Source of the DNA: Actinomycetes bacterium
Lineage (GTDB): Bacteria > Actinomycetota > Acidimicrobiia > Acidimicrobiales > Palsa-688
Reading direction: 5' to 3'
DNA length: 64,000 nt
NCBI GenBank assembly: GCA_021811865.1
Contig: JAKAQB010000011.1
Coordinates: 5,641 to 69,640 of the forward strand
In this document: piece by piece, positions 7,788 to 15,911 of the stretch
Layout: each line of letters starts with the position of its first letter
How positions within the stretch are numbered: position 1 is the stretch's first letter
Notes under the pieces: generated by a model
What the model saw: only the letters and a program-made list of their open reading frames with translations
The model's database searches: none
What the model was told of the DNA's origin: nothing
Program-made: the position numbers and the translations under genes

Positions 7788-8909
7788 GTGCAGATCACCC
7801 CTACCGTCGCCGTCGTCGGCGCCGGACCGGCTGGGATCGCCGCCGCCCGGCGACTCCGGGAGTCGGGTGGCGTCCACGTCGGCCTTGTCGTCACCGATGC
7901 CCGATGCGAGTACCTTCCGGGCACGCTCGCCGTCGCGACAGGCGACGCGCCCGCATCCGAGTTCCGCACCAGGATCGACCTGGAGGGCATCGAGGTCATC
8001 CCCGCCCGGGCAGAGGCAATCGAGCCAGGTGTGCTTCGCATAGACGGATCTCGGCTTCGTGCCCGAGCCATCATCGCCGCCCCCGGGCTGGCCCTCGACC
8101 GCGTCGGTGACGGCTCGACCGTCGGGTTCTGGGACCCCACCGGGGCCGAGATGGCGGCACCGAGGATCCGTGCCGTCGAGCGGGGCGTCATCGACGTGGT
8201 GATCTCGTCCCTGCCGTACCGCTGCCCACCGGCACCCTACGGCCTGGCCATGCGCCTCGCCCGACGGTCTCGCCGGCTCGGGCACCCGGTCCAGGTCCGC
8301 TTGTTCACGCCCGAGGAGCAGCCGCTGGCAGCACTCGGGCACGCCCTCGGCAACGCCCTGCTCACCAGCTGCGCAGACGCTGGGGTCGAGGTCCACCTCG
8401 GCGCCCGGTCCGACCCCCACGCTGAGGGCGAGGGCGGCCAGGGGGCCGGCGCCAGAGCTGGCGTCGAAGCGGAGCTGACGATCGTGGTCCCCCGGCATCG
8501 TGCGAGTCCCCTGCTGGCCGACCTGGCTCGCGGGGACGGCCCGCTCGTCCCAGTCGACGGCCGCTTCGCCACCGAGATGCCCGGCGTCTTCGTGGTCGGC
8601 GACGCAGCCAGCAGCCCCTACCCGAGGGCAGCCGAACCCGCTGTGTGGTCGGGGACGGTCGCCGCAGCCGCAGTGAGCTCCGAGGTCGGCCTCGACGGCA
8701 CCCCGCCCGCGGCAACGCCCTCAGCGGACTGCTTCGTCGACCACGGCGACGGGACGTACGGTCGCATCCAGGTCGCCTATCCCGACGGGCCACCGCCAGT
8801 CGGGCGGCCTTCCGTGACCGTCGCCCCGCCAGCGTCGCCGCTGGCGACGGACTTCGAGGCCGCCCACCGTCGATGGCAGGCACTGCGCACCGACGCCGTG
8901 GCGCCGTGA
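7788..8909 (+). CDS. SQR-like FAD/NAD(P)-binding oxidoreductase
   Basis: 373-residue flavoprotein of the pyridine nucleotide-disulfide/sulfide:quinone reductase class. The N-terminal FAD loop VAVVGAGPAGIAAARRL (residues 7-23), a second Rossmann region, and the distal FAD motif MPGVFVVGDAASS near residue 270 are clear. A cysteine in SLPYRCPPAPYGLAMRLARR matches the 'PxRCPPAPYE' cysteine of SQR/FCSD relatives; the other SQR redox cysteines are not evident. A membrane-associated quinone or persulfide role is possible but unproven. GTG 7788 is the first start before the FAD loop. A glycine-rich loop near residue 220 looks like an insertion. Confidence 0.75.
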   Translation: MQITPTVAVVGAGPAGIAAARRLRESGGVHVGLVVTDARCEYLPGTLAVATGDAPASEFRTRIDLEGIEVIPARAEAIEPGVLRIDGSRLRARAIIAAPGLALDRVGDGSTVGFWDPTGAEMAAPRIRAVERGVIDVVISSLPYRCPPAPYGLAMRLARRSRRLGHPVQVRLFTPEEQPLAALGHALGNALLTSCADAGVEVHLGARSDPHAEGEGGQGAGARAGVEAELTIVVPRHRASPLLADLARGDGPLVPVDGRFATEMPGVFVVGDAASSPYPRAAEPAVWSGTVAAAAVSSEVGLDGTPPAATPSADCFVDHGDGTYGRIQVAYPDGPPPVGRPSVTVAPPASPLATDFEAAHRRWQALRTDAVAP

Positions 8910-9443
8910 ACGAGCATCCCTGCCACCACGAGCACCATCGGGGCCGAGGTTGCACGGAATCGCGTCACTCGTATATATATTTGACCCTAGAGAAACCAAG
9001 TCAACTGAGCGATGCAGGCGGAGAGAGATGCAGGCGGAGAGACGATGCAGGTGGAAAAACGGGTTGCACACGCGGCGGCGTGTTGCCACCCGGGACTCGG
9101 ATGACCTGGACCACCGGACCCGCCGCCGGGGGAAGGACGCCGCCCACGTGGAGGCACTCCTCGGCGACCTTCCGGTACCTCCAGCCCGGGGAACAGTCAC
9201 CCGAACCCGGTCGTCCCCGACGGGTCGATCGGCTTTCGTCGGGGTGAGGAGGCAACGACCGCTGGAACCCCTGCTCGTGTTGCTCGGGATCTGGCGGACC
9301 GGCGAGATGTGAATGAGACCGATCGCATTCTTCCGAAGGAAAGGTGACCCCCACCCGGCTCCCGCGGAGCTGTGACGCCGCGGGCCCTCGACGGCAAGCG
9401 GATCGCCTGGCGCGCCGCCAGGACGTCCACACCCGATGCCAGC
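8910..9443. other. Intergenic stretch with no supportable gene
   Basis: 534 bases between the SQR-like gene and the convergent SufR-like gene. It holds an AT-rich patch (TATATATAT at about 8971-8980) followed by a short tandem of GATGCAGGCGGAGA (about 9010-9045), and open frames without recognisable motifs. The high density of remnants nearby suggests it is a further eroded gene, but no protein similarity could be read from any of the six frames. Confidence 0.4.
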
Positions 9444-10148
9444 TCAGGTGACGATGGTGACGCAGCAGCGGCCGGGCTCGGGATCGAGGCGGGCCGCACC
9501 GGGGTCCAGCCCCGCCCCTTCGACGACGCCGGAGAGCAGCTGGTGGTTCATGCGGCACACGAGGTCACGGTGCTGCTCCGCCAGGGCGTGGAACGGGCAG
9601 TTGACCATGGTTATCACGCCGCCGGCCAGCTCGGGCTCGTAGCCGTGGCGGCTGAGCACGTCGACCAACCGCTCGGCCAGGGACGTCCCGGGCCCGGCGG
9701 CGGCATCGCTCGACGTTGGGCGCAGCTCGCCACCGACGTCGTGGCCGTGCGCCCGGGCGACCTCGGCGAGAACGCCCTCGACGTGGGCGCCTGCTTCGCT
9801 TGCCCGCTCGACCGCTCCGGCAAGGATCTCCGCAGCGAGATCGTAGCGGCGCTCGGGGACGCTGACAGCGATCTCGCCCGCCGCCCGGCGGTACCACTTG
9901 GCCGGTCGGCCCGCGCCCGGCCCGGCGCGCCCGGGCGGGCGACGGTAGGCGACGTCGAGCAGCCCGGCGGCCACCAGCTTGTCGAGATGGAAGGCGGCGA
10001 CCGTGCGGGCCACGCCGAGGGCGGAGGCGACACCGTCACGGCTCACCTCACCACGTCCAGCGATCAGCTCGTAGGCGCGCCGGCGCAGCGGCTCGTTGAG
10101 CATCGCCAGCGCGGACAGCGGTTCGGTCCCTTGTCGCACGGCTACCAT
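9444..10148 (-). CDS. SufR-like winged-helix regulator with C-terminal cysteines
   Basis: 234-residue regulator. Residues about 10-75 form an ArsR/SufR-type winged helix (LNEPLRRRAYELIAGRGEVS then ARTVAAFHLDKLVAAGLLDV). The C-terminal half carries MVNCPFHALAEQHRDLVCRM and ends with PEPGRCCVTIV, a cysteine arrangement seen in SufR-like proteins that bind an Fe-S cluster. It is therefore a likely cluster-sensing repressor of Fe-S or stress genes. ATG 10148 is chosen because the winged helix begins 8 residues later; an upstream start adds 48 unrelated residues. It has its own promoter region shared with the folE remnant. Confidence 0.75.
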   Translation of the reverse strand: MVAVRQGTEPLSALAMLNEPLRRRAYELIAGRGEVSRDGVASALGVARTVAAFHLDKLVAAGLLDVAYRRPPGRAGPGAGRPAKWYRRAAGEIAVSVPERRYDLAAEILAGAVERASEAGAHVEGVLAEVARAHGHDVGGELRPTSSDAAAGPGTSLAERLVDVLSRHGYEPELAGGVITMVNCPFHALAEQHRDLVCRMNHQLLSGVVEGAGLDPGAARLDPEPGRCCVTIVT

Positions 10149-10312
10149 TCTAAAGCTGATCTGAGTTGACGAAACACTCGCTTCTTTCCCTCTAGGATGC
10201 ACCTGATGACCACGTGGAAACGACCGGATGACGAGAGCATGACGTCGTCCTGCGAGGCGGGCCACGACGCGCAACCTCGGCTTCGTTCCCAACGCAGGCA
10301 GACATCGCCGCC

Positions 10313-10609
10313 ATGCACGCCGGCGGGCCTGCGGGTCGGGAGATCGACCTGCACAGGGCCGCCCACGCCGTCTCGGAGCTGCTCGACGCGCTTGGCGTCG
10401 TGGCCCGCTCGACCCCCTTCTCCTCGCTGCGCGAGCACCACCTCCTGCCTCTCGCCGGCGTCGCCCTCGAAGCAGAGCACGCCTGCATGTCTCTCTGCGG
10501 TGTGCGCGCCGCTGGCTCGATGACCGTCACCTCGGCGCTCGTCGGGATCGTGCGCGGCGACGAGCGGACCCGGGCCGAGCTCTTCTCCCTCGTCGGGTGC
10601 CGCCCGTGA
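10313..10609 (+). pseudogene. folE: Internally deleted GTP cyclohydrolase I
   Basis: A continuous 98-codon frame assembled from non-adjacent parts of FolE: an N-terminal helix (EIDLHRAAHAVSELLDALGV), the zinc-site loop SLREHHLLPLAGV with its cysteine replaced by arginine, then the C-terminal ALEAEHACMSLCGVRAAGSM and TVTSALVGIVRGDERTRAEL. Intact FolE is about 190-200 residues, so two internal segments are gone. Loss of the zinc cysteine in CEHHL makes activity very unlikely. The frame remains open and overlaps gpgS by 4 bases, consistent with a former folate-gene/gpgS operon. Confidence 0.75.
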
Positions 10610-11463
10610 CCCCCGCCGTGCCCGGCGGCCCTCACCGCTTCTCCCACCGAGACTTCTCCGCCGAGGCGCTCGCATCCGCCAAGCAGTCCGCCACGGTGTC
10701 GGTGTGCCTGCCCGCCCGCGACGAGGCGACCACGATCGGCCGCATCGTCGGGACCATCCGGGAGGACCTCGTGGAGAGGGTCCACCTCGTCGACGAGGTC
10801 CTCGTCGCTGACGACCGCTCCGCCGACGCGACGGCTGCGGCGGCGGCCGGCGCCGGCGCGGCCGTCGTCCCCGTCGCGGCGACCGCTGGCTCGCAGTGGG
10901 GCAAGGGTGCGGCCATGGCGACAGCGCTGGCGGGGAGCAGCGGGGACCTCGTGGTGTTCTTGGACGCCGATGTCGAGGGCTTCTCGTCACATTTCGTCGT
11001 CGGCCTGCTCGGGCCGCTGCTCCTCGAGCGCAACATCGGCTTCGTGAAAGCCACCTACCAGCGCCCGCTCGCTGGTGTGCGGGGCGAAGGGGGTCGGGTC
11101 ACCGAGCTCACGGCCAAGCCGCTGCTGGCCCTGCTCCGCCCGGACCTCGCCTGCTTCGCCCAGCCGCTCGCCGGCGAGATCGCCGCCCGCCGCTCGGTGC
11201 TCGGTGGCCTGTCGCTGCCCCCGGACTACGGCGTCGACATCGCGCTGTTGATCGACGTGGCAGGACGCATCGGGCTCGGCGCCATGGCAGAGGTGGATCT
11301 CGGCGAGCGCCGCCACCGCAACCGGCCCCTGTCCGAGCTGACACCGCAGGCTCGCTCGGTGGCTCAGGCCATCCTGGAGCGCTCCGGCCTCGGCACCGGC
11401 GCGCTCGGCCAGCAAGGCGCGACGGTCCACGCCACCGGGTTCCAGACGGCCCGAGCGGGTTGA
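10606..11463 (+). CDS. gpgS: Glucosyl-3-phosphoglycerate synthase
   Basis: 285-residue GT-A glycosyltransferase that transfers glucose from a nucleotide-glucose to 3-phosphoglycerate, the first step toward glucosylglycerate and methylglucose lipopolysaccharides. Family features are VSVCLPARDEATTIGRIV, the metal-binding VVFLDADVEGFSSHFV, GFVKATYQRPL, GGRVTELTAKPLLALLRPDL and GEIAARRSVLGGLSLPPDYG. It is slightly shorter at the N-terminus than mycobacterial GpgS. GTG 10606 overlaps the stop of the folE remnant. Neighbouring folate genes accompany gpgS in mycobacteria too, which supports the call. Confidence 0.85.
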   Translation: MTPAVPGGPHRFSHRDFSAEALASAKQSATVSVCLPARDEATTIGRIVGTIREDLVERVHLVDEVLVADDRSADATAAAAAGAGAAVVPVAATAGSQWGKGAAMATALAGSSGDLVVFLDADVEGFSSHFVVGLLGPLLLERNIGFVKATYQRPLAGVRGEGGRVTELTAKPLLALLRPDLACFAQPLAGEIAARRSVLGGLSLPPDYGVDIALLIDVAGRIGLGAMAEVDLGERRHRNRPLSELTPQARSVAQAILERSGLGTGALGQQGATVHATGFQTARAG

Positions 11464-11481
11464 ACAAGAGAAGAGGAAACG

Positions 11482-11616
11482 ATCCCGCAATCCACAAAGA
11501 CCTTCGTGATCGTGGGCGCGAGCCTTGCCGGCGCCAAGGCGACCGAGACCCTCCGGGCCAAGGGTTTCGACGGCCGGGTCGTGCAACGTCATCCTGTGAG
11601 CTTGCCGACCGGATGA
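11482..11616 (+). pseudogene. N-terminal remnant of an FAD-dependent (ferredoxin) reductase
   Basis: A 44-codon open stretch reading STKTFVIVGASLAGAKATET and LRAKGFDGRVV, the FAD-binding start of ferredoxin-reductase-type flavoproteins, then running out of family sequence and stopping at 11614-11616. A good ribosome site (AGAGGAAA) is followed at the right distance by ATC rather than ATG, so the start codon appears to have mutated. The remaining roughly 350 residues are missing and the next gene is antisense. Confidence 0.7.
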
Positions 11617-11619
11617 GGT

Positions 11620-12294
11620 TCAACGACGCGCCTCCGCCAGCGGGCCCTGACGCCGGAGGGTGAGACGGCACCCGGCCCGGCGTGGGTCCTTGGCCACGAG
11701 CCCCTCGACGTGCAGCCCGCCGAGGCCCTCGGCCAAGCCTTCAGCCAAGCCGAGGTGCAGCTGGAGGCACACCGTGTCGGGATCCGGTCCAGCGACGTCA
11801 ACGAACGGGCATCGTCCGAGCACGAGCTCGACCGTGCGGCCCCGCTCGACCCGGACAGGCCTGAACCCCCGCCGTTCGATCTCGGCTTCCAGGAGATCGA
11901 CGGGCTCCCCGCTGCCGGCCAGCTCGGCCCCCCGGCGGTGCCCCTCCTGGCGCCCGACCTGGCGCGGCTCGAGGCGGCGGCGCACCGCGTCGGAGAGCAG
12001 GCTCGCCAGCCAGGCGTAGGCGCCGGGGGTGCCCCAGCGCCCGGCCGCCTCGGGCGCCAGCCGGTAGAGCAGGCGCGGCCGCCCCGGCCGGGAGCGCTCC
12101 TCAACCTCCTCGACGACCAGGCCGGCTTCCTTCAACACCGCCAGGTGCTGGCGCACCGCGTTGTGGTTGAGCCGGACGAAGTCGGTCAGCTCCGCCACGC
12201 CAACGGGCCCAGGAGCGTCGGCGACGTAACGGAACAGTCGGTGACGGGTGGGGTCACCGAGCGCCCGGGCCTCTCGCTGCAGCTCTTCTTCCAC
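11620..12294 (-). CDS. SufR-like winged-helix regulator (second copy)
   Basis: 224-residue regulator with an N-terminal ArsR/SufR winged helix (REARALGDPTRHRLFRYVAD, then LNHNAVRQHLAVLKEAGLVV). The C-terminal sensory part has LGRCPFVDVAGPDPDTVCLQ and a last cysteine in RRAGCRLTL, a three-cysteine pattern like that of the paralogue at 9444-10148. It probably senses Fe-S status or redox and represses nearby genes. ATG 12294 is the first start. A 5+5 inverted repeat 25 bases upstream may be its own operator. It is convergent with the truncated flavoprotein. Confidence 0.75.
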   Translation of the reverse strand: MEEELQREARALGDPTRHRLFRYVADAPGPVGVAELTDFVRLNHNAVRQHLAVLKEAGLVVEEVEERSRPGRPRLLYRLAPEAAGRWGTPGAYAWLASLLSDAVRRRLEPRQVGRQEGHRRGAELAGSGEPVDLLEAEIERRGFRPVRVERGRTVELVLGRCPFVDVAGPDPDTVCLQLHLGLAEGLAEGLGGLHVEGLVAKDPRRAGCRLTLRRQGPLAEARR

Positions 12295-12318
12295 CCTACG
12301 GCGCCTTCCGACAGGTGA

Positions 12319-12340
12319 TGTTCTAGTCTACACCGGAACA
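12319..12340. promoter_or_regulatory. Inverted repeat TGTTC-N12-GAACA upstream of SufR-like gene
   Basis: A perfect 5+5 inverted repeat 25 bases before the SufR-like start and 15 bases past the KimA-like stop. Read one base in, it is GTTCT-N10-GGAAC, the same geometry as the site at 4660-4679. Autoregulation by the adjacent SufR-like protein is the simplest guess. Confidence 0.4.
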
Positions 12341-12354
12341 ATGACCGGCGGCCG

Positions 12355-14202
12355 TCATGCCTTGGAGAGCCGGAACGGCACCCGTAGGACGTTGACGTCG
12401 CAGTGCCGGCGCAGGGCGTTGGCGAGGATGATGCCACGCTGGTTCTGGAGGAGTTGGTGGCGCCACTTCTTCGGCTCCACCTCGGCGATGACCACAAGCA
12501 CCTGGGGATGACCCTGGCGGTGCAGGACGTGGAGGTGGGCGAGCATGGGCTTGGTGACCGACCGGGTCCTCGAGCGGAGGATCGACAGCGGCACCCCGGG
12601 GTCCCAGCGGTCCCAGTCGGATCGGAGTGACGCTGCCCGTTCGTCGTCGAATTGCACGCTCACCGCCACCACCTCGTCGGCGAGCGAGAGGGCCGTCGTG
12701 ATGGCGGCGGCGGTCATCTGCGATACGGCGGTGACAGCCACGACGGCGAGGCTCCTCTGCGGCGCGGGTGTGGGAGGCACCGTGCCGAGGCCGATCTCGG
12801 CGGCGACATCTCTGTAGTAGGCGGCGATGCGGGAGAAGAGCAGGATCAAGGCGGGGACGGCGATCACCACCACCCAGGCACCGGCGGTGAACTTGGTCAC
12901 GACGAAGATGACCGTCGCCACCGCTGTCATCGCCGCACCGAGGCCATTCAGAGCGGCCCGGGCCCACCAGCCCCCCGGCCGGTCGTGGCGCCAGTGACGC
13001 ACGAGCCCGGTCTGGGAGAGGGTGAAGCCGGTGAACACCCCGATCGCGAAGAGCGGTATGAGGGCGTTGGTGTTGGCGTCCACGGCGACGAGCAGCGCCC
13101 CGGCCAGCACTGCCAGCGCCACGACGCCGTAGCGGTAGACGGGGCGATCCCCGCGCAGGCCGAACACGTGGGGAAGCAGGTGGTCCCGGGCGAGCAGGCT
13201 GGCGAGCACCGGCAGGCCCCCGAAGGAGGTGTTGGCGGCGATGGCCAGGATGGCCGTGGTCGACAGGTCGACCACGTAGTAGATCGCCCCCCGCCCCACC
13301 GATGCCCCGGTGATCTGGCTGAGGACCGTCTGGGAGACCTCCGGGGCGATGTGGAAGCGGACGGTGAGGACCGACAACCCGAGCAGCATCGTGCCGAGGA
13401 TCCCGCCGAGGAGCACCTCGGTGCGCATCGCCCGGCGCACCTTGGGCGCACGGAAGATGGGCACGTCGTTGGCGATGGCCTCCACCCCGGTGAGGGCGCT
13501 ACAGCCGGCGGCGAACGCCTTCAAGATGAGCAGCACGCCGACAGCAGCAGCTGCGGTGGGCACCGCAACGTGGAGCCCCGCCCCCGGCACCGGCCTGGAG
13601 CGGAGCAAGCCGGCCACTATCACGACGTAGATCCCGACGATGAACACCACCGTCGGCAACAGCAGCGCCCGGGCGCTCGTCGCCAAGCCCCGCAGGTTGA
13701 GGGCGGTGAGCACAGCCAGCACGGCGAGCGAGATGGGGAGGCTGTCGGGGGCGAGCCCCGGGAAGGCGGACACCAAAGCGGCGACGCCGGCGGCGATCGA
13801 CACCGCCACGGTGAGCACGTAGTCGACGATGAGCGACGCCCCCGCCAGAAGGCTGACCCGGCGGCCGAGATTGGCCTTGGACACGGCGTAGCAGCCGCCC
13901 CCGTCGGGGTACGCCTGGATCACCTGGCGATAGGAGAACACCAGGATCACGAGCAGCACCACGATGGCGACGGTGATCGGCTCGATCTTCGCCAGCGCCC
14001 CCGCACCGGCGGTCGCCAGCACCACCAGCATCGCCTCGGGCCCGTAAGCCACCGAGCTGATCGCATCCAGAGAAAGGGCGGGGATGCCCTCGAGGCTCGT
14101 TATCTCCTCGGCGTGCTCGGCTTCGGTGCCGGCGCCCTCCCAGCCCACAACCCCGCCGTCTCCGCCCGCCCTCGCACCACTCGATCGGTTCGCGCGCTTC
14201 AT
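12355..14202 (-). CDS. APC superfamily permease, KimA-like
   Basis: 615-residue permease close in length and layout to Bacillus KimA, a high-affinity potassium/proton symporter. The signature ALSLDAISSVAYGPEAMLVV, YRQVIQAYPDGGGCYAVSKA and SLIVDYVLTVAVSIAAGVAA are typical of that clade. About 12 membrane helices are followed from about residue 470 by a soluble domain (VAVTAVSQMTAAAITTAL to the end), like the C-terminal nucleotide-binding-fold domain of KimA. ATG 14202 follows GGGGAG; the upstream open frame is not hydrophobic. Substrate could be K+ or an amino acid. The 275-base gap to the divergent helicase shows no c-di-AMP riboswitch that I can fold by eye. Confidence 0.75.
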   Translation of the reverse strand: MKRANRSSGARAGGDGGVVGWEGAGTEAEHAEEITSLEGIPALSLDAISSVAYGPEAMLVVLATAGAGALAKIEPITVAIVVLLVILVFSYRQVIQAYPDGGGCYAVSKANLGRRVSLLAGASLIVDYVLTVAVSIAAGVAALVSAFPGLAPDSLPISLAVLAVLTALNLRGLATSARALLLPTVVFIVGIYVVIVAGLLRSRPVPGAGLHVAVPTAAAAVGVLLILKAFAAGCSALTGVEAIANDVPIFRAPKVRRAMRTEVLLGGILGTMLLGLSVLTVRFHIAPEVSQTVLSQITGASVGRGAIYYVVDLSTTAILAIAANTSFGGLPVLASLLARDHLLPHVFGLRGDRPVYRYGVVALAVLAGALLVAVDANTNALIPLFAIGVFTGFTLSQTGLVRHWRHDRPGGWWARAALNGLGAAMTAVATVIFVVTKFTAGAWVVVIAVPALILLFSRIAAYYRDVAAEIGLGTVPPTPAPQRSLAVVAVTAVSQMTAAAITTALSLADEVVAVSVQFDDERAASLRSDWDRWDPGVPLSILRSRTRSVTKPMLAHLHVLHRQGHPQVLVVIAEVEPKKWRHQLLQNQRGIILANALRRHCDVNVLRVPFRLSKA

Positions 14203-14477
14203 CGGCTCCCCGCCATCCGGCCCATTGGGGCAGTTCAAGGACCCGCGATCTTCGCAGAACCTGGTCGGGGTCTCCTGCCGGGCCGTTGCGGTTGCCGTAC
14301 ACCCGGCCCTCCAGGTGCCATTCCGGCTGGTCCGGCTCCTGGTAGGCTGGTCCCGATGCCACCGGGTTGTTCCCGGTGGTGGCTGGCAAGAGTGAAGCCG
14401 GCCGGGCCACGAGACGCAATCGAGTCGGCCATCCCCCCTGGACCGACTGGAGTCCCTTGAGCACATCCGTCCCTATC

Positions 14478-15773
14478 ATGGCGCCCGTCCGCTTCTCGGA
14501 CCTCGGCGTTCCCCGAACCCTGGCGTCGGCCCTCGAGCAGCAAGGGATCTTCTCTGCGTTCCCGATCCAAGCCGCCACCCTGCCCGACTGCATTGCCGGC
14601 CGCGACGTGTGCGGCAAGGCCCCTACCGGCGCAGGCAAGACGCTGGCGTTCGGGTTGGCGATCCTCTCCCGCCTGACTGCCAGCCCTCGCGCCGAACGGC
14701 AGGGTCGCCGGCATCCGACCGCGCTCGTCCTCGTCCCCACCCGTGAGCTCGCAGCCCAGATCGAAGAGGTGATGGCCCCGCTAGCCGGAGTCGCCGGCGC
14801 CAGGGTGGTATCGATCTACGGAGGCGTCGGGTACGCCAAGCAGCTGCACCTACTGCGCGGCGGCGTCGACGTGCTCATCGCCTGCCCTGGCCGACTGACT
14901 GACTTGGTCGAACGAGGCTCGGTCGACCTGTCGCGTGTGGACATGGTGGTCATCGACGAGGCGGACCGGATGGCCGACATGGGCTTCCTACCCGTGGTGC
15001 GCCGCCTGGTCGACAAGACAAGCGAATCGCGCCAGACCCTCCTCTTCTCCGCCACGTTGGACGGCCCGGTCGACAAGCTGATCCGCGACTACCAGCACGA
15101 CCCGGTCCACCACGACGTGGTGCCCACCGATACCCATCAGGGAGACGTCTCCCACCACTTCTGGCGCGTCGAGCCCCACGATCGCGTCGCCGTGACGACC
15201 CAGGCAGTGACCGCTGGCGGCCCGGCGATGGTCTTCTGCCGCACCAAGCGCGGCGCCGACCGCCTCTCGGACCGCCTCGCCCGCTCGGGCTTGGCGTCAG
15301 CGGCCATCCACGGGGATCGCAGCCAGAGCCAGCGCGAACGGGCCCTGGCTGCCTTTCGTGCGGGCCGTCTCGATGTGCTCGTCGCCACCGATGTGGCGGC
15401 ACGCGGGATCCACGTCGATGCGGTGCCGCTCGTGGTCCACTTCGATCCAGCTTCGGATGCCACCGACTATGTCCACCGATCCGGCCGCACCGGCCGAGCT
15501 GGCGCCGACGGCACCGTCGTGTCACTCATCGGTCGCGACCACCTGGCCGCGACCGCGCTCATGCAGCGAAGGCTGGGGCTCTCGAGCGGGGTCTCCTCGC
15601 CCGACGTCCCCTCCCTCACCAGCGTCGGAGCCGGGCGCCACTCCCGCCCGGGTCCCCGTCAGGCCAAGGCGGCCACGGCCGGCGGCGTGGACCCGAAGCG
15701 CACGCAGGGCACATCCGGTGCCCGGACCGCTGGGCCGGACCGTCCCCCTCGACGCCGGGGACGGCGCCGGTGA
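14478..15773 (+). CDS. DEAD-box RNA helicase
   Basis: 431-residue ATP-dependent RNA helicase. Motifs in order: Q-motif region (FSDLGVPRTLASALEQQGIF), I PTGAGKTLAF, Ia PTRELAAQI, GG, TPGR-like ACPGRLTDLV, II DEADRMADMGF, III SATLD, IV VFCRTKRGADRL, V ATDVAARGIHV and VI HRSGRTGRAG. The C-terminus is basic and Pro/Arg-rich, likely RNA-binding. Cytosolic role in RNA unwinding, ribosome assembly or cold stress. ATG 14478 precedes the Q-motif by a few residues; a TTG at 14458 would add seven residues. Motif II reads DEAD. Confidence 0.9.
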   Translation: MAPVRFSDLGVPRTLASALEQQGIFSAFPIQAATLPDCIAGRDVCGKAPTGAGKTLAFGLAILSRLTASPRAERQGRRHPTALVLVPTRELAAQIEEVMAPLAGVAGARVVSIYGGVGYAKQLHLLRGGVDVLIACPGRLTDLVERGSVDLSRVDMVVIDEADRMADMGFLPVVRRLVDKTSESRQTLLFSATLDGPVDKLIRDYQHDPVHHDVVPTDTHQGDVSHHFWRVEPHDRVAVTTQAVTAGGPAMVFCRTKRGADRLSDRLARSGLASAAIHGDRSQSQRERALAAFRAGRLDVLVATDVAARGIHVDAVPLVVHFDPASDATDYVHRSGRTGRAGADGTVVSLIGRDHLAATALMQRRLGLSSGVSSPDVPSLTSVGAGRHSRPGPRQAKAATAGGVDPKRTQGTSGARTAGPDRPPRRRGRRR

Positions 15774-15911
15774 AGGCAGGGTGGCACCCTGGTGTCGTCA
15801 CAACACGGTGGCTTGGTGCGCGCTTGTTGGTTCGGCTCGGCCCCGACGGCTCCGTACAAGCGGGCGTAGATGTCGCGGTGGCGGTCGGACGCGAGCTGCC
15901 GCTAGAGACCG

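Noticed and set aside
9040..9330. Possible DUF2249-like remnant on the minus strand
   Set aside because: A few residues (WRYRKVAEE, GPVVQVIRVP) recall the family, but too little is aligned to support a call.
14203..14400. Small gene upstream of the KimA-like permease (GTG near 14354, minus strand)
   Set aside because: About 50 codons look protein-like, but the frame runs on into the permease without a stop at a sensible place and no family was recognised.
12652..14460. 602-codon plus-strand frame opposite the KimA-like permease
   Set aside because: Extremely rich in Gly, His, Asp and Glu with no hydrophobic or domain sequence; it is the complement of the permease.
15777..15791. CAGGG-N5-CCCTG hairpin after the helicase gene as terminator
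   Set aside because: Stem is only five pairs and no T-run follows; not convincing as an intrinsic terminator.
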